From contig JAPKZJ010000027.1 in NCBI GenBank assembly GCA_026393855.1, positions 1 through 32,627 on the forward strand: 32,627 bases of DNA. The letters run 5' to 3'. The notes under the pieces are model-generated. The model saw nothing but the letters and a program-made list of their open reading frames with translations. It searched no databases and was not told the origin of the DNA. The translations under genes and the position numbers were made by a program. Source of the stretch: Candidatus Aminicenantes bacterium. GTDB taxonomy: Bacteria > Acidobacteriota > Aminicenantia > Aminicenantales > UBA4085. Of this stretch, positions 23,500 to 30,967 are shown one piece after another; within the stretch, counting starts at the first letter, position 1; the number at the start of each line of letters is the position of its first letter.

Positions 23500-24279
23500 A
23501 TGAACCCAATGCGCGCCCGCCGGATCGTCCTCATCGCCCTCCTGGCCCTGACGGCCGCGGCTTCCTTCGCCGCGCCGGGCGCGGCCAAGGGGCCCAAGAT
23601 CGCCTTCAAGGAAGACGCCTGGAACTTCGGCCGGGCCAAGATGGGGGCCGACCTCGTCCACGAGTTCGCTTTCAAGAACGAAGGGGACGCCACGCTCAAG
23701 ATCATCAACGTCGAAACCTCCTGCGGCTGCACCGCCGCCCTTGTCTCGGATAAAAAGGTCGAGCCGGGGAAATCGGGCAAGATCAAGGTCACTTTCAGCA
23801 CTCAGGGCTACGCCGGCGAAGTCGTCAAGTACATCTATGTGGAGACGGACGACCCCGTCCAGCCGCGCGTCCAGCTCAAGATCACGGCCGCCGTCGACGT
23901 CCCGCCCCAGCCGCGGATCGATTTCGACCGCTACTCCTTCGATGGCGGCCTACTGGTCGAGGGCGACAGCCTGGTCGCCCCCATCACCGTCTACAACAAG
24001 GGCGAGCTGGAACTGAGGTTCGAGTGCCAGCTGACGGGCGCCCAGGTTCTCTTCGCCGGCAAGCCTGCCGCCTATCCGATCAAGGTGGCCGCCGGCAAGA
24101 GCGTCGAGCTGGTCATCAAGATGGACCTGGCCAACCGCATGGGCCCCATCCGGGAGTTCGCCCTGTTCAAGTCCAACGACCCGCTGCGGTCGACCATCTC
24201 GGTCAACCTGAACGGCTACATTGTGACCAAGGAACAGCTCCGCCAAGTGTTTCAAAAATACAAAGACTTGATCAAATAG
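23500..24279 (+). CDS. Secreted DUF1573-domain protein
   Basis: A 259-residue protein with an N-terminal signal peptide (MNPMRARRIVLIALLALTAA to about APG). The DUF1573 signature follows: DAWNFGRAKMGADLVHEFAFKNEG, then IINVETSCGCTAALVS (C75, C77) and VEPGKSGKIKVTF. A second beta-sandwich half starts at about residue 140 (FDRYSFDGGLLVEGDSL). The fold is ASPM/SPD-2-Hydin (Ig-like) type; function is not established, though it is commonly envelope-associated. ATG 23500 has GGGGAGGT 7 nt upstream. The final TAG is the first three bases of the family A repeat at 24277. Confidence 0.92.
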   Translation: MNPMRARRIVLIALLALTAAASFAAPGAAKGPKIAFKEDAWNFGRAKMGADLVHEFAFKNEGDATLKIINVETSCGCTAALVSDKKVEPGKSGKIKVTFSTQGYAGEVVKYIYVETDDPVQPRVQLKITAAVDVPPQPRIDFDRYSFDGGLLVEGDSLVAPITVYNKGELELRFECQLTGAQVLFAGKPAAYPIKVAAGKSVELVIKMDLANRMGPIREFALFKSNDPLRSTISVNLNGYIVTKEQLRQVFQKYKDLIK

Positions 24280-24338
24280 GGGTCAGGTCTCAACATTCAA
24301 CACTTGACCTTAATGTTGAATGTTGAGACCTGACCCCT
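24277..24338. repeat. Family A palindromic repeat, copy 6 (third arm subtype)
   Basis: A 25-bp perfect stem has outer AGGGGTCAGGTCT as in copies 1-3 but inner CAACATTCAACA, with a short loop. Its first three bases are the DUF1573 stop codon, and it ends 40 nt before the dprA start. Confidence 0.92.
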
Positions 24339-24378
24339 TCTTTGAGATTTTTAGCAGGGCGGCGGCGTCTATCTAGAC

Positions 24379-25491
24379 GTGGCTGTTACAGACCAAGACC
24401 GCATCCTCCTGGTGGCGCTGGGGCTGGCGCTGGCCGAGTTTCCACGCTGGCGCAGCGCCGTCGAAAAAGCCTTTCCGCGCCTGGAAGAAGCGTTCTTGGC
24501 CCCGGCCCCGGAGCTCCGCGCCATTGGTTTGGACGAGGCCCGTACGGCCGCTCTCCTCGATCCCGACCTGATAGGCCGGGCCCAAAAAGAATTTGACACC
24601 CTGACCAGGAATGGCTATTCTCTCTTGACCTTCGGGGATGACGACTACCCGGTCGCCTTAAGGGAAATCTATGATCCTCCCTCGGCCCTTTATTGCGCGG
24701 GCCATGCGGAAGCCCTCCGGGGACCGGCGGTCGCCGTCGTCGGGGCGCGGCATCCCTCGGCTTACGGCAAGTCAATGGCCGAGCGCCTGGCGGAAGACCT
24801 GGCCCGCCGCGGGCTGGTCGTGGTCAGCGGCATGGCCCGGGGGATCGACACCCTGGCCCATACCGGAGCGCTGCGGGGCGGCCGGACCGTGGCCGTTCTG
24901 GGCTCGGGGCTGGGGCAGATCTATCCGCCCGAGAACCGCCGCCTCTTCGAGCGGATCATCGAAGGGGGAGGGGCCGTGGTCACGGAGTTCCCTCTCGGGG
25001 GAGAGCCCTTGGGCTTCCATTTCCCCCTGCGCAACCGCATCATCAGCGGTTTGTCGCTCGGACTCGTCGTCGTGGAGGCGACGCGCAAGAGCGGCTCGCT
25101 GATCTCGGCCGCGATGGCCCTGGAACAGGGCCGCGAGGTCATGGCCGTCCCCGGGCCGGCGACGTCCGAGCTGAGCGGCGGCACGAACGGATTGATCCGG
25201 ATCGGCGCCCGGCTCGTCGAGAGCTGGCGGGACGTGGCCGAAGAGCTTCCCGGCCCCGTGCGGGACTTTGTTTTCGCGCGCAGCCCGGACGAGCCGCCGC
25301 TGCTGCCGTCGCTGACGGCGGCCGAGGAGGCGGTGTTGGCCGGCCTCGGCCCCGACCGCGAGACGACCGTCGACGAGACGGCGGAACGGACCGGGATGAC
25401 GATCCCGGAGCTCCTGGCCGCGCTGCTGGGGCTGGAGATCAAGGGCCTGGCCGTCCAAGGCCCGGGCAAGACGTATCGGAGGAAATGGTGA
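24379..25491 (+). CDS. dprA: DNA-processing protein DprA
   Basis: A 370-residue DprA, which binds incoming single-stranded DNA during transformation and loads RecA. Parts: an N-terminal SAM-like region (1-75), a Rossmann-like DNA-binding core with DDYPVALREIYDPPSALYC, VAVVGARHPSAYGK, VVSGMARGIDTLAHTGAL, VAVLGSGLGQIYPPENR, FPLRNRIISGLS and REVMAVPGP, and a C-terminal winged-helix DML1-like domain (about 310-370). The start is GTG 24379, with no strong ribosome-binding site between it and the repeat. The stop overlaps topA by 1 nt (TGATG). dprA-topA-xerC is a common gene order. Confidence 0.96.
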   Translation: MAVTDQDRILLVALGLALAEFPRWRSAVEKAFPRLEEAFLAPAPELRAIGLDEARTAALLDPDLIGRAQKEFDTLTRNGYSLLTFGDDDYPVALREIYDPPSALYCAGHAEALRGPAVAVVGARHPSAYGKSMAERLAEDLARRGLVVVSGMARGIDTLAHTGALRGGRTVAVLGSGLGQIYPPENRRLFERIIEGGGAVVTEFPLGGEPLGFHFPLRNRIISGLSLGLVVVEATRKSGSLISAAMALEQGREVMAVPGPATSELSGGTNGLIRIGARLVESWRDVAEELPGPVRDFVFARSPDEPPLLPSLTAAEEAVLAGLGPDRETTVDETAERTGMTIPELLAALLGLEIKGLAVQGPGKTYRRKW

Positions 25492-27755
25492 TGGAGAAGT
25501 CGCTGGTCATCGTCGAATCGCCGGCCAAGGCGAAGACGATCAACAAATATCTGGGGTCGGACTATGTCGTCAAGGCCTCCATGGGGCACATCCGCGATCT
25601 GCCCAAGAGCAAGCTCGGCGTCGACGTCGAGAACAATTTCGCCCCTCTCTATGAGGTCATCCCCGAGCGCAAGAAGATCGTCGACGAGCTGAAGAAGGCC
25701 GCGGCCGAAGCCTCGGCCATCATCCTGGCGGCCGACCCCGACCGCGAGGGCGAGGCCATCTGCTGGCACCTCAAAGCCCTCCTGGGCGACGACACCAAGC
25801 CCCTGCACCGACTCAAGCTGCACGAGATCACCCAGCCGGCCGTGGAGGAGGCGATCCGCCATATGACCGTCCTGGATGCCGATATGTTCGACGCCCAGCA
25901 GGCCCGGCGGGTTCTTGACCGGCTGGTCGGCTACCTCATCAGCCCCCTGCTGTGGAAGAAGGTCGCCCGCGGCCTGAGCGCCGGGCGCGTCCAGAGCATC
26001 GCCCTGCGCCTCGTCTACGAGCGGGAGCTGGAGATCCGGGCCTTCGTGCCGGAGGAATACTGGACGATTTACGCCCATCTGGCCGCCGCCAACCCGCCGC
26101 CGTTCCGGGCCGCCCTGGCTAAGATCGACGGCAAGAAGGCCAAGGTCGGGGACGGGGCCGCCGCCGAGGCGATCCTGACCGATCTCAAAGACACCCCCTT
26201 CACCCTGGCCAAGATCAACGTCAAGGAGAAGAAGCGCAACCCTTCTCCGCCCTATATCACGAGCACGCTCCAGCAGGACGCCTACCAGCGGCTCCATTAT
26301 CCCGTCAAGCGGACGATGTCCATCGCCCAGAAGCTGTATGAGGGCATGGCCATCGGCGAGCGGGGCCCCGTCGGCCTGATCACTTACATGCGCACGGACT
26401 CTGTGCGCATCTCGGCCGAGTCCCTGGCCTGGGCCCGGGCCTATATCGAGAAGACCTATTCGGCCCGGCATCTGCCCTCCAAGCCGAACGTCTATAAGAA
26501 CAAGAGCGCCGCCCAGGACGCCCACGAGGCCATCCGGCCGACTTCGCCCGACCTGTCGCCTGAAGTGGTCAAGCCCTACCTTAAAAAGGAAGAGCTCAGC
26601 CTCTACACGATGATCTGGAATCGTTTTCTGGCTTCGCAGATGAGCCCGGCCCTGATCGAGGAGACCGAGTTCGAGGTCACGGCCAAGAAATATCTCTTTT
26701 CGGCCAAGGGCGAAGTCCTTAAATTCGCCGGCCATTTGGCCCTGACCCCCAAGGGCGAGAACGGTGAGAAGGAAACCCTGCCTGCCGCGACGGCGGGGGA
26801 GACGCTGGCCCTGCAGAGCTTGGAGCCCAAGCAGAGCTTTACCCAGCCTCCGGCCCGCTACACGGAAGGGACGCTGGTCAAGGAGCTCGAGGCCAAGGGC
26901 ATCGGCCGGCCGTCCACCTATGCCCCCATCATCTCCACCCTGCAGAACCGGACTTATGTCGTCAAGATGGAAGGCAAGTTCGTACCCTCCGAGCTGGGCA
27001 TGTTCGTGACCGAGTTTCTGATCAAGAACTTCCCCGACATCATGGAGATCCAGTTCACCGCCGGGATGGAGGAGGAGCTGGACAAGATCGAGGAAGGCAA
27101 GCTCGAGTGGACCGGCTCGCTCAAGGGGTTCTACGCCCGGCTGGAAAAGGACCTCAAAGCGGCGGCCAAGGTCGAAAGCGTCAAGGCCAGCGGCATCCCG
27201 CTCAACGAGATCTGCCCCAAGTGCGGCAAGCCGGTCGTCCTGAAGAGCGGACGCTTCGGCAGCTTCAAGTCCTGCTCGGGCTACCCCGACTGCGACTTCA
27301 AGGAAGCCATGGTCAAGAAGGAGATCGTGACCTTGGACGAGCTCTGCCCCGACTGCGGGAGCAACCTGGTCCAGCGCAAGGGGCGGTTCGGACTCTTCAT
27401 CGCTTGCTCCGACTATCCGACCTGCAAATACATCAAGAAGAAGAAGTCCGAGGACACCGGCTTGGCCTGCCCCACGGACTGCGGCGGGACGATCCTCAAG
27501 CGCGAGACCAAGCGGGGCCGGTTCTTCTACGGCTGCAGCCGCTTCCCCAAATGCCGCTACGCCACCTGGGACGAGCCCCTCAAACAGCCCTGCCCGAAAT
27601 GCGGCAAGCCGTTCGTCCTCCGCCACAGCACCAAGAAGGACGGCACCTACATCCACTGCCAGGACGAGGTTTGCGGCTGGCGGGAGGAGGCCGAGGGCGC
27701 TACAATAGCCCCGAAGGCCAAGGAGCCGGCCGTCAAGGATGCGCAAGGCGATTGA
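25491..27755 (+). CDS. topA: DNA topoisomerase I
   Basis: A 754-residue type IA topoisomerase relaxing negative supercoils. It opens with the Toprim domain (KSLVIVESPAKAKTINKYLG, ILAADPDREGEAICWHL). The active-site region follows (GLITYMRTDSVRIS, Tyr nucleophile), then KNKSAAQDAHEAIRPT, ARYTEGTLVKELEAKGIGRPSTYA and FTAGMEEELDKIEEGK. The C-terminus carries four zinc ribbons (CPKC/CSGYPDC, CPDC/CSDYPTC, CPTDC/CSRFPKC, CPKC/CQDEVC) used for single-strand binding. ATG 25491 has GGAGG 7 nt upstream; GTG 25488 is adjacent. The end overlaps xerC by 17 nt. Confidence 0.98.
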   Translation: MEKSLVIVESPAKAKTINKYLGSDYVVKASMGHIRDLPKSKLGVDVENNFAPLYEVIPERKKIVDELKKAAAEASAIILAADPDREGEAICWHLKALLGDDTKPLHRLKLHEITQPAVEEAIRHMTVLDADMFDAQQARRVLDRLVGYLISPLLWKKVARGLSAGRVQSIALRLVYERELEIRAFVPEEYWTIYAHLAAANPPPFRAALAKIDGKKAKVGDGAAAEAILTDLKDTPFTLAKINVKEKKRNPSPPYITSTLQQDAYQRLHYPVKRTMSIAQKLYEGMAIGERGPVGLITYMRTDSVRISAESLAWARAYIEKTYSARHLPSKPNVYKNKSAAQDAHEAIRPTSPDLSPEVVKPYLKKEELSLYTMIWNRFLASQMSPALIEETEFEVTAKKYLFSAKGEVLKFAGHLALTPKGENGEKETLPAATAGETLALQSLEPKQSFTQPPARYTEGTLVKELEAKGIGRPSTYAPIISTLQNRTYVVKMEGKFVPSELGMFVTEFLIKNFPDIMEIQFTAGMEEELDKIEEGKLEWTGSLKGFYARLEKDLKAAAKVESVKASGIPLNEICPKCGKPVVLKSGRFGSFKSCSGYPDCDFKEAMVKKEIVTLDELCPDCGSNLVQRKGRFGLFIACSDYPTCKYIKKKKSEDTGLACPTDCGGTILKRETKRGRFFYGCSRFPKCRYATWDEPLKQPCPKCGKPFVLRHSTKKDGTYIHCQDEVCGWREEAEGATIAPKAKEPAVKDAQGD

Positions 27756-28626
27756 CGAGTTTCTCGAACATCTGACTTACGGTCGAAACGCCTCGCCCCA
27801 TACCGTCTCCGGCTATCGCATCGACCTCCTGCAGCTGACCGCCCATCTTGAGGCCCGCGGGCTCGGTCTCCGCGACGTGGACAACGTCGTTCTGCGCGGG
27901 TACCTGCACGAGCTGGCCGCCGCCCATCAGGCCAAATCCTCGGTCGCCCGCAAGCTGGCCGCCATCCGATCCTTCTTCAAGTTCTGTCTCAAACAAGGCC
28001 TGGTCGACGACAATCCGGCCCAGGTCGTTTCCACTCCCAAGCTCGACCGGCCCGTGCCGGAATTTCTATCCGAGAACGAGATGCTGCGCTTCCTGGATGA
28101 GCCCGACAAGGACGACATCCTGGGGCTGCGCGACCGGGCCATCCTGGAGCTGTTCTACGCCACCGGCATCCGGCTGAGCGAGCTGACCGGGATCGATCTG
28201 GCCGACATGAGCCTGGAGGACCGCCTGCTCAAGGTCCGCGGCAAGGGCAAGAAGGAGCGGCTTGTGCCCTTCGGCCGCAAGGCGGTGGAGCGTATGGACG
28301 CCTACCTGCGGTTGCGGCCGACGCTGCTGGGCGCGAACTTCGGCGAGTCGGCGGTCTTCCTGAATTACCGGGGCGGGCGGATCTCCCCGCGTTCGGTCGA
28401 GCGGCTGGTCGAGAAGTATGTCAAGCGCTCGCTCCTGCGGCGCGGGGTCAGCCCGCACGCCCTGCGCCACTCCTTCGCTTCGCACCTGCTGGGTCGGGGG
28501 GCCGACCTGCGGGTCATCCAGGAGCTGCTGGGCCACGAGAGCCTGGCCACGACCCAGAAATACACTCACCTCAACGTCAAGCAATTGCTGGACGTGTACA
28601 AGAAGAGCCACCCCCGGGCCCGCTAG
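27739..28626 (+). CDS. xerC: Tyrosine recombinase XerC
   Basis: A 295-residue site-specific recombinase that with XerD resolves chromosome dimers at dif. The N-terminal SAM-like core-binding domain (about 1-95) is followed by the catalytic domain with all active-site residues: ATGIRLSEL (R145), KVRGKGKKER (K169), HALRHSF (H240, R243), LGHESLATTQKYTH (H266, Y275). Length is typical. Translation is coupled to topA by a 17-nt overlap. In many genomes hslV and hslU follow; here a 464-nt repeat-bearing gap follows instead. XerC could in principle act on palindromic mobile units, but nothing here shows that. Confidence 0.95.
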   Translation: MRKAIDEFLEHLTYGRNASPHTVSGYRIDLLQLTAHLEARGLGLRDVDNVVLRGYLHELAAAHQAKSSVARKLAAIRSFFKFCLKQGLVDDNPAQVVSTPKLDRPVPEFLSENEMLRFLDEPDKDDILGLRDRAILELFYATGIRLSELTGIDLADMSLEDRLLKVRGKGKKERLVPFGRKAVERMDAYLRLRPTLLGANFGESAVFLNYRGGRISPRSVERLVEKYVKRSLLRRGVSPHALRHSFASHLLGRGADLRVIQELLGHESLATTQKYTHLNVKQLLDVYKKSHPRAR

Positions 28627-28631
28627 ATCTC

Positions 28632-28887
28632 GGGGTTTGGGGGCCAAAGACGTTCGCTCCCCCAGCGAGGGAGCTCACTCCGGCCGGCTCGGTCGCTCCT
28701 CCTGAACTCTCACGAGAACTTGGGAATCGGAGAGTCATTGGAGGAGGCTACCATGAGGGGGAGGCAGCCCTTGGCGTTGGAGGGGGAACCCATCAATGGT
28801 TCCCCCTCCAAGGGAGTCCCCGCTCCCTCGCCGACCCTATGCTGAAGCATAGGGCTACAAAGCTCGTGGCTTTGGCCCCCAATACCC
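28632..28887. repeat. Family C palindromic element, copy 2, with a nested family B unit
   Basis: Terminal inverted repeats TTGGGGGCCAAAG (28637-28649) and CTTTGGCCCCCAA (28870-28882), with GGGGT flanks. Next to the left end is the hairpin GCTCCC-CCAGCGA-GGGAGC, then CTCCGGCCGGCTCGGTCGCTC as in copy 1. On the right are CCCGCTCCCTCGCCGA and a CCCTATGCT/AGCATAGGG hairpin (28835-28854). The middle is occupied by a family B unit (28740-28822). The xerC stop is 6 nt before the left end. Confidence 0.85.
28740..28822. repeat. Family B element, copy 3 (nested)
   Basis: The 14-bp stem TTGGAGGGGGAACC/GGTTCCCCCTCCAA with loop CATCAAT lies at 28777-28811. It is preceded by GGCTACCATGAGGGGGAGGCAGCCC and GGCG, a weaker match to the left flank of copies 2 and 4, and followed by the shared AAGGGAGTCC. 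Confidence 0.85.
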
Positions 28888-29090
28888 CTCGGTCAAGCAA
28901 TGTTTCTAAGAATTTGAATTGATCATCGTTATCTTCTGTAAACGCAGGGAGTCGGAAACGGCTCTCAAGACGACTCGCGTTGACGCGGACGTGGGGAAAA
29001 TCATGGTCATACACAGAGAATAAGGCGGGAAGAATCCGCGCCATACTGGCACGCCTTTCGCATTAGAAGAGAGCGAAAGGAGGTGCTCAC

Positions 29091-29378
29091 ATGAGAGCCC
29101 ATTTGATGAAAGGCGTTGCGACGGTCATGGTCCTCAGCCTGTTCCTGTCCCCGCTCCTGGCGATGCAGGGGCCGAACAAGGCCGCGGACAAGATCAACAT
29201 CAACTCCGCCTCGTCGGACGAGCTGCAGAAGCTGCCGCAGATCGGCCCCAAGATTGCCCAGCGGATCATCGACTTCCGCAAGCAGAACGGGCCCTTCAAG
29301 AAGGCCGAGGAGCTGATGAAGGTCACGGGTATCGGCGAGAAGATCTACGCCAAGCTCAAAGACCTGATCTCGGTTTGA
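29091..29378 (+). CDS. Secreted ComEA-like helix-hairpin-helix protein
   Basis: A 95-residue protein: signal peptide (MRAHLMKGVATVMVLSLFLS to LLA), a short linker, then two helix-hairpin-helix motifs in the ComEA arrangement (INSASSDELQKLPQIGPKIA and KVTGIGEKIYAKLKDLI). Such proteins bind double-stranded DNA at the envelope; ComEA retrieves transforming DNA in the periplasm. The presence of dprA about 5 kb away is consistent with a competence role, but single-domain HhH secreted proteins can have other uses. AAAGGAGGT lies 8 nt before the ATG, an excellent ribosome-binding site. A strong terminator follows. Confidence 0.88.
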   Translation: MRAHLMKGVATVMVLSLFLSPLLAMQGPNKAADKININSASSDELQKLPQIGPKIAQRIIDFRKQNGPFKKAEELMKVTGIGEKIYAKLKDLISV

Positions 29379-29415
29379 TCTCCTGCCCCCCAAGGGTGTG
29401 CCCTCCACCCTGCGT

Positions 29416-29452
29416 GCCCTCACTCCGCCCCCGGGCGGGGTGAGGGCTTTTT
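29416..29452 (+). terminator. Rho-independent terminator of the ComEA-like gene
   Basis: GCCCTCACTCCGCCC pairs with GGGCGGGGTGAGGGC (one G-T wobble) around a tiny C-rich loop and is followed by TTTTTACTTTT. It lies 38 nt past the stop. The minus strand lacks a T-run after the hairpin, so it is directional; the rdgB stop lies inside the T-tract. Confidence 0.92.
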
Positions 29453-30053
29453 ACTTTTCGGCGAGATAAGAGGCCATCTTGCGGAGGGCGCGGCCGCGAT
29501 GGCTGAATCCGTTCTTCACTTCCCCAGACAGCTCGGCGAAGGTTCGGCCGAGCCTTCGGTAAAAAAAGACCGGGTCGTAGCCGAAGCCGTGCCTGCCGCG
29601 AGGCTCTCGAAGGATCCGCCCGCGGACCCGGCCCGTCACCTGCTTGATCGCCCGGCCGTCGCGAGCCAAGACCATGCAGCAGATGAAGCGGGCGCCCCGT
29701 CGTGATTCGGGCACGGCCGCGAGATGGCGGAGAAGCTCGCGGTTGTTGCGGGCGTCGTTCGATCCCGGGCCCGAAAAGCGGGCCGAGACGACACCCGGCG
29801 CTCCGTTCAGGGCGTCGACCGCCAACCCCGAATCATCGGCCAGGGTTAGATGGCCCGTCAGGGCGGAATAGAACTCGGCCTTGCCGCGGGCGTTGGCGGC
29901 GAAGGTCAGGCCCGTCTCCTCGTAGTCCGCCGCGAGGCCCAGGTCGGCCAGGCTCAGGACGCGGAAAGGCAGGTCCTTCAGGACGATAGCGATCTCACGG
30001 GCTTTGCCGGCGTTGCCGGTGGCCACGACGAGCGGGGTGCGGGCGGGCTTCAC
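29451..30053 (-). CDS. rdgB: XTP/dITP diphosphatase (RdgB/HAM1)
   Basis: A 200-residue non-canonical purine NTP pyrophosphatase that keeps ITP, dITP and XTP out of nucleic acids. Family motifs: LVVATGNAGKAREI (8-21), YEETGLTFAANARGKAEFY, LADDSGLAVDALNGAPGVVSARF (D73/D74), GFGYDPVFF and FSHRGRALRKM. The GTG at 30053 is chosen as start because it gives the standard length and N-terminus. The open frame extends upstream inside ubiA in a frame without family similarity. It starts 5 nt after the stop of the prenyltransferase gene. Confidence 0.95.
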   Translation of the reverse strand: MKPARTPLVVATGNAGKAREIAIVLKDLPFRVLSLADLGLAADYEETGLTFAANARGKAEFYSALTGHLTLADDSGLAVDALNGAPGVVSARFSGPGSNDARNNRELLRHLAAVPESRRGARFICCMVLARDGRAIKQVTGRVRGRILREPRGRHGFGYDPVFFYRRLGRTFAELSGEVKNGFSHRGRALRKMASYLAEK

Positions 30054-30058
30054 GGCGG

Positions 30059-30967
30059 TCAGCGCCCGGCCGCGTCCAGGAAGAAGGACGCGACGAAAAG
30101 GGCCAGAAGAAACAGTGTGTAGATCGCGAACTTGGGGCTGGCCAGGAGCTTCTCCGGCTCTTCCATGACTTCCGCTTCGCGCAGGGTCTTGCGGAAGATC
30201 AGCAGGAAGAACACGACCAAAAACGGGGCGATGGCGAAGAAGGACGGCAGGCTCGTCCGGGCCCCGAAGAAGACGAAGGCCGCCAAGCAGACGACGGCGC
30301 TCAGAATCATGCCGGACAGAAGCTTGGTCCGGGTATACTTCTTCTGCGAGGTCCGGTAATCGCCGGCTTTCTCCTTGAGAAAGCGGAACTCGGACAGCCG
30401 CTTGGCCACCATCAGGAAATTGCCGAAGGCCCACCAGCTCAGCAGCACGGCGGCCGGCGGGAAGGGGGCGTGCGGCGCCATGGCGTACCATCCGATCAGG
30501 AACCGGATCGGGTTGTTGGCCGATTCGGAGATCGAGTCGAGGAACGGGATGTCCTTGGTCCGGATGGGCTTGACGTTGTAGACGATCCCGGCCAGAAGCA
30601 GCCCGGCCAGAGACAGCAGGAAGGGGACTTCGAAGACGACGCGGGCCAGCCCCAGGCAGGCTGCGATGAGGACCAGCCCGATCAGGGCGAAGGGACCTTT
30701 GCGGATCTCGCCGGCCACGAGAGGCCGCAATTTCTTGCTCGGGTGATGGATGTCGAAAGCCAGGTCGACGATCTCGTTGACGATATAGTTGGCCGTGGAA
30801 ATGCCCCAGGTCAGGAGGAAGGCGACCGCGGCCATCCAGGCCGGCTCGAAGTAGCCGGCCGGCGGGAACGAGCTGCGATGAAGGAAGGCATAGGCGGCGC
30901 AGCCCGAAAAAATAGCCATACTGCGCGGCCAGCGCTCCAGACGCATGGCCCGCAGGTAGGCGTTCAA
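30059..30967 (-). CDS. UbiA-family prenyltransferase (decaprenyl-phosphate phosphoribosyltransferase-like)
   Basis: A 302-residue protein with about eight membrane segments. The first Asp-rich motif is NEIVDLAFDIHHPSKKLRPL (N64, D68, D72), where the following HPxKxxRPL is typical of the decaprenyl-phosphate phosphoribosyltransferase branch. The second is KDIPFLDSISES (about 147-158). Members transfer an activated sugar phosphate to polyprenyl phosphate, or attach prenyl chains to aromatics; the phosphoribosyl branch is favoured but not proven. TTG 30967 overlaps the methyltransferase stop (TTGA); ATG 30946 is an alternative that would shorten the N-terminus by seven residues. Confidence 0.85.
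   Translation of the reverse strand: MNAYLRAMRLERWPRSMAIFSGCAAYAFLHRSSFPPAGYFEPAWMAAVAFLLTWGISTANYIVNEIVDLAFDIHHPSKKLRPLVAGEIRKGPFALIGLVLIAACLGLARVVFEVPFLLSLAGLLLAGIVYNVKPIRTKDIPFLDSISESANNPIRFLIGWYAMAPHAPFPPAAVLLSWWAFGNFLMVAKRLSEFRFLKEKAGDYRTSQKKYTRTKLLSGMILSAVVCLAAFVFFGARTSLPSFFAIAPFLVVFFLLIFRKTLREAEVMEEPEKLLASPKFAIYTLFLLALFVASFFLDAAGR

Noticed and set aside
24921-27746. 941-codon minus-strand frame opposite dprA and topA
   Set aside because: Complete overlap with two clear plus-strand genes and no domain similarity.
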